A stretch of 64,000 bases of DNA from Paenibacillus terrigena DSM 21567 (GTDB taxonomy: Bacteria > Bacillota > Bacilli > Paenibacillales > Paenibacillaceae). The stretch covers positions 62,001 through 126,000 of the forward strand of contig NZ_KB895419.1 of assembly GCF_000374845.1 (NCBI RefSeq), in the 5' to 3' direction. Positions 45,846 through 54,190 of the stretch are shown here, piece by piece. A program made the position numbers and the translations under genes. Position 1 is the stretch's first letter. Every line of letters begins with the position of its first letter. The notes under the pieces were generated by a model. The model ran no database searches. It saw only the letters and a program-made list of their open reading frames with translations, and was not told where the DNA came from.

Positions 45846-46367
45846 GTGGCACGATCAGCACAGAAAGTCCCTTTCGGTTATGAACCCCCGGTTCTAACAC
45901 GGAAAGGGACGTTAATTTACTACGATGCATTTGAGCATACGACAGATCTTGATCTGGAACTTGCCGCTGCGTATGCTTCTACGCACGATTTTAAGGAACT
46001 GGTATTGTACCCACTCCATGAAGAGACGGTAAGACGAATGACGAAGGAGCCGGTGAGCGCCTTCTACAAACGATTAGATCGTCTCGTGGATTGGCAGCAG
46101 CATCATGCAGGAATTCCAGCGAAGATCGAACAATTCGAAGGTAAACGGAAGAAGTATACGCCGATCGATTCTGCCTTACGTCATCTCAGCGATCAATATG
46201 CTGCACCTTATTTCTTATATCTCACGACTGAGGTAGCCAATCAATTCGCATCCTACGATTCCTTCGAATCTTGGATTGTGAAGCTACGTCTTGTCTTAAC
46301 GGAGGAGCCTCAGCGGATGCATCCGAGGCTCGTGCAGTATCAGCATCGTTGGTCGGTCCGAGCATAA
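45846..46367 (+). CDS. Unknown conserved-looking cytoplasmic protein
   Basis: A 173-residue soluble protein starting ARSAQKVPFG after the initiator. I do not recognise a domain. It has mixed charge, no signal peptide and no membrane helix. GTG at 45846 has GGAGGG six bases upstream, so this start is preferred. It lies 32 bp after the acetyltransferase gene and converges on the FAD-Rieske gene with only four bases between the stop codons. Confidence 0.65.
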   Translation: MARSAQKVPFGYEPPVLTRKGTLIYYDAFEHTTDLDLELAAAYASTHDFKELVLYPLHEETVRRMTKEPVSAFYKRLDRLVDWQQHHAGIPAKIEQFEGKRKKYTPIDSALRHLSDQYAAPYFLYLTTEVANQFASYDSFESWIVKLRLVLTEEPQRMHPRLVQYQHRWSVRA

Positions 46368-46371
46368 ACAA

Positions 46372-47895
46372 TTACAATTGAGTAAGGGGCCGCTTGGCTG
46401 GCCCTTCCATCACCTCACCATCGATCGAGAAACGTGATCCATGACAAGGACAATCCCAGCTTAAATCTCCCGCATTCCATTCCACTTCACACCCCATGTG
46501 GGTACAAGTTGTATCCACCATATGCAAAACCCCTTGCGCATCGCGATAAGCGCCTGCTCTTTGACCATCCACGGTGACGACATCGCCTTCGCCTACTTCT
46601 AAATCCTCAGGTTTCTTACGCACCATCTCCAACTTGCCCGCAATAAGATGTTTTGCCACATCCGCATTTTGCACGACGAACGTTTTAATATCGGGATCGG
46701 CATGGAACCGAGACGGCGTATACAGCGCTTGATACGGATTGTCACGTCCAAGAATGGTATCCCGCAGCAGAAGGGCTGCCAGGGTCCCTTGCGTCATACC
46801 CCATTTTCGATACCCTGTCGCCACATAGACGTTCTGAACACCAGATGAAATCTGCCCAATGTAAGGGATTTTGTCCAATGTAACGAGATCTTGTGTGGAC
46901 CAACGATAAGGTATGTCTTCGACTTTGAACTGCTCCATCGCAAAGGTCTGCAGTGCCTCGTAATGCCGAATCGTACATACGCCTTGCCCCGTCTTATGCC
47001 CCTCGCCACCTACCAACAAGAGAGTATCGCCATTCGCCATCGAAGTGCTGCGTATGGATCGCGTTGGATCTTCAGCGCGAATATACATCCCACCAGGGTA
47101 TGGCTCCGAACTTTTGACCCCAAGCACATAGGAGCGCTCAGCATGCATTCTTGAGAAATAAAAGCCCATGCCGTCATAGAACGGGAAATGGGAACAAGAC
47201 ACGGCGTGACGACATGTGACATGATGCCCATCGCGGGTAACGAGCTTTGGTTCAGGTGCATTCTCAACGGTTGTAACTGTGGTATGCTCATAAATTTTCC
47301 CGCCTAATTTCATGAACATCCGGACAAGTGCATATAGATAATGTAAAGGGTGGAATTGAGCCTGATTGCGCATGACGAGTGCTTGCTTCATGGATAACGA
47401 GAGGGGCATGGATTGGACAAGTTCGCCATGAATTCCGATCTGCTCGTAAGCCTTCATTTCAAGCTCTAATTTCCGCAAATACTGCTCATCGTTAGTGTAA
47501 ATATAAGCATCTTGGTCTATTAATCCACAATCGATGGACTTTTCTTGGACAAGCTCTTTGATAAACTGTATCGCTTCTTGATTCGCATGATAGTAATACT
47601 GTGCCTTCTCCAGGCCCACATGCTGAATCAACTCGTGATAAATCAGGTCATGTTGTGCGGTAACTTTGGCTGTCGTGTGCCCCGTGGTGCCCTTTAGGAG
47701 CTCTCCAGCTTCGAGAAGTACGACGTCCAATCCCTCTCTGGCTAACAACAATGCGGTCGTAATGCCGGAAATTCCACCTCCTACGACGGCTGCATCCGCT
47801 TGGATATCCTCTTTTAATGCGGGGAATGTCATTGGTTCCGATGAAGCAATCCAGTAAGAATCAGGGTATTGCGGGAACGCATCAGTTGTCTTCAT
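46372..47895 (-). CDS. FAD-dependent oxidoreductase fused to a C-terminal Rieske domain
   Basis: A 507-residue flavoprotein. The N-terminal DAO-type domain has the nucleotide-binding motif VVGGGISGITTALLLAREG, and GHTTAKVT is typical of the family. The C-terminal domain (about 405-507) carries the Rieske pairs CTHMGC and CPCHGS, giving a 2Fe-2S cluster. The architecture suggests amine or glycine-betaine-like oxidation with internal electron transfer, but the substrate is unknown. AGGAGG lies six bases before the ATG at 47895, so the longer 521-residue form is rejected. Confidence 0.92.
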   Translation of the reverse strand: MKTTDAFPQYPDSYWIASSEPMTFPALKEDIQADAAVVGGGISGITTALLLAREGLDVVLLEAGELLKGTTGHTTAKVTAQHDLIYHELIQHVGLEKAQYYYHANQEAIQFIKELVQEKSIDCGLIDQDAYIYTNDEQYLRKLELEMKAYEQIGIHGELVQSMPLSLSMKQALVMRNQAQFHPLHYLYALVRMFMKLGGKIYEHTTVTTVENAPEPKLVTRDGHHVTCRHAVSCSHFPFYDGMGFYFSRMHAERSYVLGVKSSEPYPGGMYIRAEDPTRSIRSTSMANGDTLLLVGGEGHKTGQGVCTIRHYEALQTFAMEQFKVEDIPYRWSTQDLVTLDKIPYIGQISSGVQNVYVATGYRKWGMTQGTLAALLLRDTILGRDNPYQALYTPSRFHADPDIKTFVVQNADVAKHLIAGKLEMVRKKPEDLEVGEGDVVTVDGQRAGAYRDAQGVLHMVDTTCTHMGCEVEWNAGDLSWDCPCHGSRFSIDGEVMEGPAKRPLTQL

Positions 47896-48143
47896 GGGTA
47901 TCCTCCTGCTTCGATGTTCTCGCTGAATTTTTCCCAATTCGCACCAAAAAAATGTATGGACATCCCAAAGAATGACATCAAGAATTCGTGAATACGAGCT
48001 CAGTTGGTTCGATTCCGCTTAGGTCGACAAATAAACAAGTATTCCTCACAGACCGTTTGACATGCTTTTTACGCTCAAATGTGTACAATCTAACCTATAT
48101 TGAAGCAGGTTTACTTCATCACTTTTAAGGAAGAGGTGTAATC

Positions 48144-49142
48144 ATGCGTAGATTAATTAATCATCCATTATTTGTATATGTATTATGTTTGACATTGCTT
48201 TTGACGGTAGGTATGGATTTCCTCGCATCCACAAAAGCAGCGGGTTTAAATCCAAGTGTCCTAAATCCTCATTCGGAATCATCTCATGCTCCTGTTATGG
48301 AAGCCTCCATACTAGGTCCCATGTTTCCAGTTCATCTAAGCGCATCAAAATCTGTATCGAAAGAAATGAGTCGGGTAACAACCCTGTCCATAACCAAGCC
48401 GTCTCAGAATAACAAGGTAAACGCCACGAAACCGTCCTATGATCGTTATGAAATTACTGCAACTTACCTCAATGTTCGAGCGAACCCTTATGCAACATCC
48501 AAGAGAATCGATACGAAAAAGAAAGGGACCGTCCTGCAGGTGGTGCGCAAAACACCAAATGGTTGGCTTCAGCTGAAAGGCGGCGGTTATGTGCATGGTG
48601 GTTATGCGCAGCATATGCCTGAAATCGATCCAGATCGCGAATTTCCAGATGTCGTGACCATGACGAAGCGTCCTGCACGAACCATTCCTACACCTGTCGT
48701 GACGGAGCCAGCGAAGCCGACATCATCCATCCAATCAGACTCCGGGTTATCGGAGGAACATATTGCGCAGTTGTTCAAAGGTACGGCATTGGCGGGTCAT
48801 GAGCTCGAAGAAGCGGTCTTAGAGATTGAAGAAGAGTATGGAATCAATGCTTATTTTACAATTGCCGTGATGAAGCTGGAGAGTGGCAATGGCAAGAGTA
48901 GGCTTGCGAAGACGAAAAATAATTTGTTCGGCTTAAATGCGACGGGCGGTTCGAATAAAGATGCATTTCATTTCAAATCCAAAGGTGCAAGTGTGGAGAA
49001 GTTCGGTCAGCTACTATCCAAAAATTATGTGAAGAAAGGCTATACAACCGTCGAGAAGGTCGCGACGAAATATTGTCCTGTCAATCCGAAGTGGCCGAGT
49101 CTGGTCAAAGGTATTATGAAAAGTGACTATAAGAAGCTATAA
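48144..49142 (+). CDS. SH3 and glucosaminidase domain cell-wall hydrolase
   Basis: A 332-residue exported protein. A signal peptide (about 1-33) is followed by a low-complexity region, a bacterial SH3 domain (about 100-155; TATYLNVRANPYATS and GWLQLKGGGYVHGGY), a Pro-rich linker, and a GH73-type glucosaminidase domain (about 205-330) with FTIAVMKLESGNGKSRLAKTKNN-like motif containing the catalytic Glu. It probably cleaves between GlcNAc and MurNAc in peptidoglycan. GAAGAGGTG lies upstream of the ATG. It is divergent from the FAD-Rieske gene. Confidence 0.87.
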   Translation: MRRLINHPLFVYVLCLTLLLTVGMDFLASTKAAGLNPSVLNPHSESSHAPVMEASILGPMFPVHLSASKSVSKEMSRVTTLSITKPSQNNKVNATKPSYDRYEITATYLNVRANPYATSKRIDTKKKGTVLQVVRKTPNGWLQLKGGGYVHGGYAQHMPEIDPDREFPDVVTMTKRPARTIPTPVVTEPAKPTSSIQSDSGLSEEHIAQLFKGTALAGHELEEAVLEIEEEYGINAYFTIAVMKLESGNGKSRLAKTKNNLFGLNATGGSNKDAFHFKSKGASVEKFGQLLSKNYVKKGYTTVEKVATKYCPVNPKWPSLVKGIMKSDYKKL

Positions 49143-49216
49143 TTGACATAGATTGTTGTGAGAATGAAGTACATAAGAGCATGATTTTTAGGCATAAAAA
49201 AGATTGCGAAATAGGG

Positions 49217-49247
49217 TTGACTTTGACGTTGCGTAAAGGTGTAACCT
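49217..49247 (+). promoter_or_regulatory. MerR-type promoter of the TipA-like regulator gene
   Basis: TTGACT (49217-49222) and TAACCT (49242-49247) are separated by 19 bp, the long spacer typical of MerR-activated promoters. The spacer has a partial dyad around ACGTTGCGTAA. Autoregulation by the adjacent gene product is likely. Confidence 0.75.
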
Positions 49248-49269
49248 GAGGGTGTCAGGAGGCGAACAT

Positions 49270-50034
49270 GTGGAATATACAGTCCAGAAACTAGGCAAAC
49301 TCGCAGGGATCAGCACTCGAACGCTTCGATACTACGATGAGATTGAACTCCTTAAGCCGGCAAAGGTCAATTCGTCAGGTTATCGAATTTATGGTCAGAA
49401 GGAAGTCGACCGATTGCAGCAGATCTTATTCTATCGAGAACTCGGAATGAGTCTGGATCGTATTAAAGAGATCGTCACTTCTCCCAGCTTCAATGGGGCC
49501 ATCGCGCTTCGAGAGCATCGAGAACAACTCCTTGACAGAAGACGGCAATTGGATGCGTTAATTGCGAATGTAGACAAATCGATTGCCTTTAACGAAGGGA
49601 GAATTACGATGACAGACCGTGAGAAATTCGAAGGTTTTAAGCAGAAAATGATCGATGAGAATGAGCACAAATATGGGGCTGAAATCCGGTCGAAATACGG
49701 GGATGATACAGTCAACAAATCGAATGAGAAGTTGAAAAATATGACGCAAGAGCAGCACGATGAAGTCACGCGCCTTGCCAATGAAGTGATTGCTGTACTA
49801 GGCGATGCCATCCAGACAGGGGATCCAGCTAGCGATGTTGCGCAACGTGCAGCGGACTTGCACAAGCAGTGGCTCACCTATTATTGGAGCGAGTATAGTA
49901 AAGAGGCTCATGCGGGTGTCGCACAAATGTATGTTGATGACGAGCGTTTCCGCGCGTATTACGACAACCACTACCCGGGTGCGGCGGAGTTTTTGCGTGA
50001 TGCCATCCATATTTACACAGGACAACAGTCCTAA
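49270..50034 (+). CDS. MerR family regulator with TipAS drug-binding domain
   Basis: A 254-residue activator. Residues 1-70 are the MerR winged helix (TVQKLGKLAGISTRTLRYYDEIELL), residues 75-115 the coiled-coil, and residues about 120-250 the TipAS domain (MTDREKFEGFKQKM, DDERFRAYYDNHYPGAAEFLRDAI). TipAS domains bind thiopeptide antibiotics and other drugs. The GTG at 49270 has AGGAGG seven bases upstream. The MerR-type promoter precedes it. No efflux gene lies alongside; the next operon is for iron uptake. Confidence 0.92.
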   Translation: MEYTVQKLGKLAGISTRTLRYYDEIELLKPAKVNSSGYRIYGQKEVDRLQQILFYRELGMSLDRIKEIVTSPSFNGAIALREHREQLLDRRRQLDALIANVDKSIAFNEGRITMTDREKFEGFKQKMIDENEHKYGAEIRSKYGDDTVNKSNEKLKNMTQEQHDEVTRLANEVIAVLGDAIQTGDPASDVAQRAADLHKQWLTYYWSEYSKEAHAGVAQMYVDDERFRAYYDNHYPGAAEFLRDAIHIYTGQQS

Positions 50035-50048
50035 TCAACGAAGTTCAA

Positions 50049-50092
50049 GAAAGCTTCTTCCCGTGATGGAAGGAGCTTTTTCTCATGGAAGC
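50049..50092 (+). terminator. Intrinsic terminator after the MerR gene
   Basis: AAAGCTTCTTCC pairs with GGAAGGAGCTTT with small mismatches around a CGTGAT loop, followed by TTC. Confidence 0.7.
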
Positions 50093-50133
50093 ATTGCAGA
50101 ATTCATGTTTTCTTAGATATTGAAAATAAGCTA

Positions 50134-50162
50134 TTGTCAATGGCACACAACGTGTGTTAATA
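50134..50162 (+). promoter_or_regulatory. Putative sigma-A promoter of the iron/haem uptake operon
   Basis: TTGTCA at 50134-50139, a 17-bp spacer and TTAATA at 50157-50162. The -10 match is modest. The Fur box follows within 15 bp. Confidence 0.5.
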
Positions 50163-50175
50163 TCTTCCTAGTTAT

Positions 50176-50194
50176 GATAATGATTATCACTATC
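50176..50194 (+). promoter_or_regulatory. Fur box
   Basis: A 19-bp sequence GATAATGATTATCACTATC matches the Fur consensus at 17 of 19 positions. It lies just downstream of the putative -10, so iron-bound Fur would block transcription. Confidence 0.92.
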
Positions 50195-50222
50195 AATATA
50201 ATATGTGGGGGAGACATACATA

Positions 50223-51215
50223 ATGAATGCACAGTTTCGCAAATGGGGTTTATTGACGGGGGCTTTGTTACTAGCACTCGCTGTTGGTTGCAGCAGTAAA
50301 GAGCAGACAGCAGAAGCAGGACAAGAGACGACTACACAAGTTGCAACTGAGGAGAAAGCAGCAGCTCCTGCGTCGGCTTATACCGTAGATGAGACCAAAG
50401 CTGCAGAATTACAAGCACAATTCGGGGATGCAGCGCCGAGTAAAGTGGTTGTGGCTTCCGTTGCGATCTCGGAAATTCTGAACGAATTAGGCGTTATGCC
50501 GGTCGGCGTTCCAACATCTACGCTGGAATTACCCGCAGCATTCAAGGATTTGCCTCGGATCGGGTCCGCGCTCAAACCGGATGTCGAGCAAGTAACGAAG
50601 CTGCAGCCGGATGTCATTCTAGGGCCAGAATCGATCAAGACAAGTCTTGATAAGCAATTTAAGCCCGCGAATTTGAATACAGCTTATCTGCCAGCCGATT
50701 CACTGGAAGAGTTGAAGCTAACAACGGTCGTTCTCAGCCGCATTTTTAAGAAAGAAGATCAAGCCAATGCGTTCCTTGCAAAGCTCGCTGAACAAGAAAA
50801 ATTAAGTGTAGAGCAAGCAAGTGGAAAGACACAACTGAAGATCATGATTCTATTCGGCTCTGCAGAATCGTTCATGATGATGAATGAGAATACATTTGCA
50901 GGAAGTATTGCGAAGAAATTAGGAGCATCCAATGTGGTGTCCGATGTACTGAAATCCGAAGAAACATATATACCTCTTAATATGGAAAATGTCGTCGCGG
51001 CGAACCCTGACGTGATTCTATTGGTTGCACACGGCGATGCCAATACAGCAGTGAAGAAGTTCGAAGAAGATGTGAAGAAGAACGGTGCGTGGGATAAATT
51101 GAACGCATTTAAGAATGACAAAGTCAAAGCGCTGGATTATAACTTGTTCGGCGTAGCGTCAGTCGTCAAAGCGTCGGATGCCTATCAACAGATGCTAAGC
51201 ATTCTGTACTCATAA
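50223..51215 (+). CDS. Iron/haem ABC transporter substrate-binding lipoprotein
   Basis: A 330-residue lipoprotein. The signal peptide ends in the lipobox AVGC, and the mature protein has the two-lobed FecB/HmuT fold with a long connecting helix (KVVVASVAISEILNELG, then LPRIGSALKPDVEQVTKLQPDVILG). It captures ferric siderophore or haem outside the membrane. GGGGGAG lies about ten bases before the ATG at 50223. It is the first gene of a Fur-controlled operon, followed by permease, ATPase and a HugZ-like protein, which favours haem as the substrate. Confidence 0.9.
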   Translation: MNAQFRKWGLLTGALLLALAVGCSSKEQTAEAGQETTTQVATEEKAAAPASAYTVDETKAAELQAQFGDAAPSKVVVASVAISEILNELGVMPVGVPTSTLELPAAFKDLPRIGSALKPDVEQVTKLQPDVILGPESIKTSLDKQFKPANLNTAYLPADSLEELKLTTVVLSRIFKKEDQANAFLAKLAEQEKLSVEQASGKTQLKIMILFGSAESFMMMNENTFAGSIAKKLGASNVVSDVLKSEETYIPLNMENVVAANPDVILLVAHGDANTAVKKFEEDVKKNGAWDKLNAFKNDKVKALDYNLFGVASVVKASDAYQQMLSILYS

Positions 51216-51254
51216 TGACGTAGCTCTTGGGTTCGTGGAATAGGGGGAAGACAA

Positions 51255-52244
51255 GTGCTCGTACATAAAAAGGCAACTGGGTTAACAATAGGCTTGACGT
51301 TCGTCCTTCTCATCTTAGCCATTATCGTATCGATGGGGCTTGGCAGCGTTCAATTCTCACCTGTAGAAATTATTAAAGCACTCTTCGGCCATGGCGGCGA
51401 AGTATCGGATACTATCCTGTGGGATATTCGAATTCCTCGTGTCATGCTCGCAGCAGTGATTGGCATTAATTTAGCATTATCAGGCGCGATGCTGCAGGCT
51501 GTTATGAATAATCCGCTCGCGGATCCGGGATTAACAGGGGTATCTAGCGGTGCATCTGTAGCCGTATTATTCATCTTGCTGGTCGTACCGCAATTCTCAT
51601 CCTTTATCCCCTTCGCAGCGATCATTGGCGGCAGCTTGTCAGCGCTGATGGTCTATGCGCTTGCATGGAAGAAGAGGGGGATCACGCCAATACGGGTTAT
51701 CCTTGCTGGGGTTGCTGTCAATTCTGTCTTCGGCGGCATTATCGGGTTGTTATCCCTCCTTTATAGCGATAAGCTGCCTGGAGCCTTGCAATGGTTGAAT
51801 GGGAGTCTGTCGGGCAAAGGTATGGGAGATCTGCGCGTGATGTTACCGTACTCGGTCATCGGCTGGATCGTTGCGTTATTTTGTATCCGGCAAGCGAATA
51901 TATTACGTCTCGGGGAGCAAGTTGCCTTGAATCTAGGCGAGAGTCTGAATCGCGTTCGCATTATTCTCTCTTTCGTCGCTGTCTACTTAGCGGCGGTATC
52001 GGTATCAACGGTTGGGATGATTGGCTTCGTTGGCCTTGTTGTTCCACATATGGCACGAATGCTGGTCGGATCCGATTACAAACATCTGATTCCGATGAGT
52101 ATTGGACTTGGCGCACTGGTATTGCTTGTTGCGGATACGATTGGTAGAACGTTCTTCGCTCCACTCGATATTCCTGCGGGCATTGTCATGGCTGTCGTTG
52201 GCGGGCCGTACTTTCTATATCTGATGAGGAAAGGTGATGTATAG
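51255..52244 (+). CDS. FecCD/BtuC family iron-chelate permease
   Basis: A 329-residue integral membrane protein of the FecCD family with about ten helices. Typical motifs are RIPRVMLAAVIG, GAMLQAVMNNPLADPGLTGVSSGA and GMIGFVGLVVPHMARMLVG. Only one permease gene is present, so it should form a homodimer, as haem permeases (HmuU) do. The start is GTG with AGGGGGAAG upstream. The ATPase gene starts one base after its stop codon. Confidence 0.93.
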   Translation: MLVHKKATGLTIGLTFVLLILAIIVSMGLGSVQFSPVEIIKALFGHGGEVSDTILWDIRIPRVMLAAVIGINLALSGAMLQAVMNNPLADPGLTGVSSGASVAVLFILLVVPQFSSFIPFAAIIGGSLSALMVYALAWKKRGITPIRVILAGVAVNSVFGGIIGLLSLLYSDKLPGALQWLNGSLSGKGMGDLRVMLPYSVIGWIVALFCIRQANILRLGEQVALNLGESLNRVRIILSFVAVYLAAVSVSTVGMIGFVGLVVPHMARMLVGSDYKHLIPMSIGLGALVLLVADTIGRTFFAPLDIPAGIVMAVVGGPYFLYLMRKGDV

Positions 52245-52245
52245 C

Positions 52246-53037
52246 ATGCTGGAAGCTACTTCGCTATCCATAAGTTATGATGGGAATCGTATTGTGAAAG
52301 ACGTCTCTCTTCATGTCAATGAAGGAGAAATCGTCTCGATCATTGGCCCGAATGGATCTGGTAAATCGACGCTGCTCAAGGGGATGTCTCGTCTGATCCC
52401 ATGCGAGAGCGGTCGTGTATGTATCGCGGGTCAAGAGCTGAGTGCGATGCGCAGCAAGCAAATTTCGCAGATGATGTGCATCTTATGCCAATCCAATCAG
52501 ACGCCGGCTGATATGACGGTGGAAGAACTTGTCTCTTACGGCAGAACACCGCATAAGAAATGGTTCGAGCGGTTGACGCGTGAAGATCATGAGATCATCG
52601 ATTGGGCGATAGAACAGACAGGGATGACTTCGTATCGGAAACGCCTAGTCGTATCCTTGTCAGGAGGCGAGGCGCAGCGAGCATGGATCGCTATGGCTTT
52701 GGCTCAGCGTCCTAAGGTATTGCTGCTCGATGAACCGACAACATACTTAGATATTGCGCATCAGCTTGAAGTATTAGAATTGGTGAGATCGCTGAATAAA
52801 GAGCTTGGCATTACCGTTATCATGGTCCTGCATGATCTGAATCAGGCAAGTACGTATAGTGATAAAATTTGTGTCATTCGGAGTGGCGTCGTGGAGTTGG
52901 TCGGTAAACCGTCCGAAGTCTTAACACATGAAATGATTCGCAATGTATACGGCGTCGAGGCTGAAGTAGAATTCACACCGAATTCGACCTCGCCGCGCAT
53001 TCATCCAATTCGTAGAGCAGTTGCTAATGTAGGCTAA
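52246..53037 (+). CDS. Iron/haem ABC transporter ATP-binding protein
   Basis: A 263-residue ATPase. Walker A is GPNGSGKST, the signature is LSGGEAQR and Walker B is VLLLDEPTTYLD, as in FecE/HmuV/FhuC. The ATG at 52246, one base after the permease stop, is preferred over GTG 52234 because an AAAGGTG lies nine bases before it. The product powers the permease on the inner membrane face. Confidence 0.93.
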   Translation: MLEATSLSISYDGNRIVKDVSLHVNEGEIVSIIGPNGSGKSTLLKGMSRLIPCESGRVCIAGQELSAMRSKQISQMMCILCQSNQTPADMTVEELVSYGRTPHKKWFERLTREDHEIIDWAIEQTGMTSYRKRLVVSLSGGEAQRAWIAMALAQRPKVLLLDEPTTYLDIAHQLEVLELVRSLNKELGITVIMVLHDLNQASTYSDKICVIRSGVVELVGKPSEVLTHEMIRNVYGVEAEVEFTPNSTSPRIHPIRRAVANVG

Positions 53038-53056
53038 ATTTGAGGAGGAATATCAG

Positions 53057-53554
53057 ATGAAGACAATGGATATTGGAACAATGAAGCAGAAATATGTTGA
53101 TTTTACGAGCAGTCGCAAGACATTAGTGATTAGCAGCTTGGATGAGCAGGGTATGCCATTCATTAGCTATGCGCCCTTCGTGAAGCTTAATGACAAGCTG
53201 TACATTTATATTAGCCGTATCTCTGATCATTATCGTTATGTGGAGAGCAATGACCGTGTTCATGTCATGATGATTGCAGACGAGAGTGAGACGCAGAATG
53301 TATTTGCTCGCGAGCGTGCACGTTGGTCTTGCTCGACTGCAAATCTTGGCAATGAGGGTCATGAAGAAATTTTCGAATTATTTAACACTTCGTTCGGCGA
53401 GAAAATGATGACGATGCTTCGTGGATTGGATTTCTCCTTGTTCGAATTGACGCCACTCGAAGGTCGATTCGTTGTCGGGTTTGGTCAAGCATTCGATGTG
53501 AGCCTGTCAGGTGATAAATTCGAGCACGTCGTGGTTGATAAGAAAGATAAATAA
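53057..53554 (+). CDS. HugZ/HutZ-like haem utilisation protein (split-barrel flavin-binding fold)
   Basis: A 165-residue protein with the FMN-binding split-barrel fold of the pyridoxamine 5'-phosphate oxidase superfamily (LVISSLDEQGMPFISYAPFV, then RVHVMMIADES and ARERARWSC). In this context, directly after an iron/haem ABC operon, it matches the HugZ/HutZ group that degrades haem to release iron. A histidine near the C-terminus that binds haem in HugZ is not obvious, so it may act differently. GAGGAGG lies before the ATG. Confidence 0.78.
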   Translation: MKTMDIGTMKQKYVDFTSSRKTLVISSLDEQGMPFISYAPFVKLNDKLYIYISRISDHYRYVESNDRVHVMMIADESETQNVFARERARWSCSTANLGNEGHEEIFELFNTSFGEKMMTMLRGLDFSLFELTPLEGRFVVGFGQAFDVSLSGDKFEHVVVDKKDK

Positions 53555-53580
53555 GGATTTTGAAGGAGGTAAACTCGATC

Positions 53581-54045
53581 ATGTCTTATGAATTCGTTCG
53601 TCCCGTATGGAGAACCGTCCGTGATCGGTTCCAGAAATCGATGTCCGCTTTGAAACCTGAAGAGTTGTCGCTGAAACTCTCGGATGACTCATCGTCCATT
53701 GGTTTTATGGTTCGGCATAATGCCGAAGTAGAGTATATGTTCGCGGAGTGGTTCTTCCAGAAGCAAGCTCCGGAAGGTCTGATCTATCAGACCAATGGAC
53801 CTTCGACAGATGATTCTGCATTTACGGATCTAGCGTCGTTGCTCGCGTTCTCGGAAGCTTCGGATCACTATTTAACTTCCGCGATGGAAGAGCTTCCTGC
53901 AGAGGCATGGGACCAGCCGGTCACTACACCGATGGGTGTGTCTACGCCGCGTGAAGCGTTGGGACGCGTTCTTTATCACGCGGGACTGCACGCAGGTCAG
54001 ATTTCTTTAATCCGCAAATGTGCCGGGCAAGCTAGTCGAGTTTAA
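53581..54045 (+). CDS. DinB family protein
   Basis: A 154-residue four-helix-bundle protein of the DinB/YfiT fold. The metal-binding His pattern is visible: RHNAEVEYMFAEW (first His) and YHAGLHAGQISLIRK (two His). Members include bacillithiol-dependent transferases and DNA-damage-induced proteins of unknown function. The ATG at 53581 follows AAGGAGG by about eleven bases. It ends the iron operon by position, but its link to iron is unclear. Confidence 0.82.
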   Translation: MSYEFVRPVWRTVRDRFQKSMSALKPEELSLKLSDDSSSIGFMVRHNAEVEYMFAEWFFQKQAPEGLIYQTNGPSTDDSAFTDLASLLAFSEASDHYLTSAMEELPAEAWDQPVTTPMGVSTPREALGRVLYHAGLHAGQISLIRKCAGQASRV

Positions 54046-54055
54046 TACATAACAG

Positions 54056-54082
54056 GGAGCGCCTTAGAAGGTGCTTCTTTTT
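54056..54082 (+). terminator. Intrinsic terminator after the iron/DinB operon
   Basis: AGCGCCTT pairs with AAGGTGCT (one G-U) around AGA, followed by TCTTTTTTTT. Confidence 0.88.
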
Positions 54083-54129
54083 TTTGTTGATACAGGAAAC
54101 ATTTTGCGAAAAATGGAGGGATTTACCTG

Positions 54130-54148
54130 ATGTTGTCGAATACAACAT
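54130..54148 (+). promoter_or_regulatory. Perfect 19-bp dyad, candidate operator
   Basis: ATGTTGT-N5-ACAACAT is a perfect inverted repeat located 42 bp before the start of the first permease gene. Its centre contains TGTCGAA, which also resembles a Spo0A box. No regulator gene lies alongside. Confidence 0.6.
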
Positions 54149-54190
54149 GATTGAACTTTGATCATTCTGTCTGAAAGGAAGCTCTCTACG

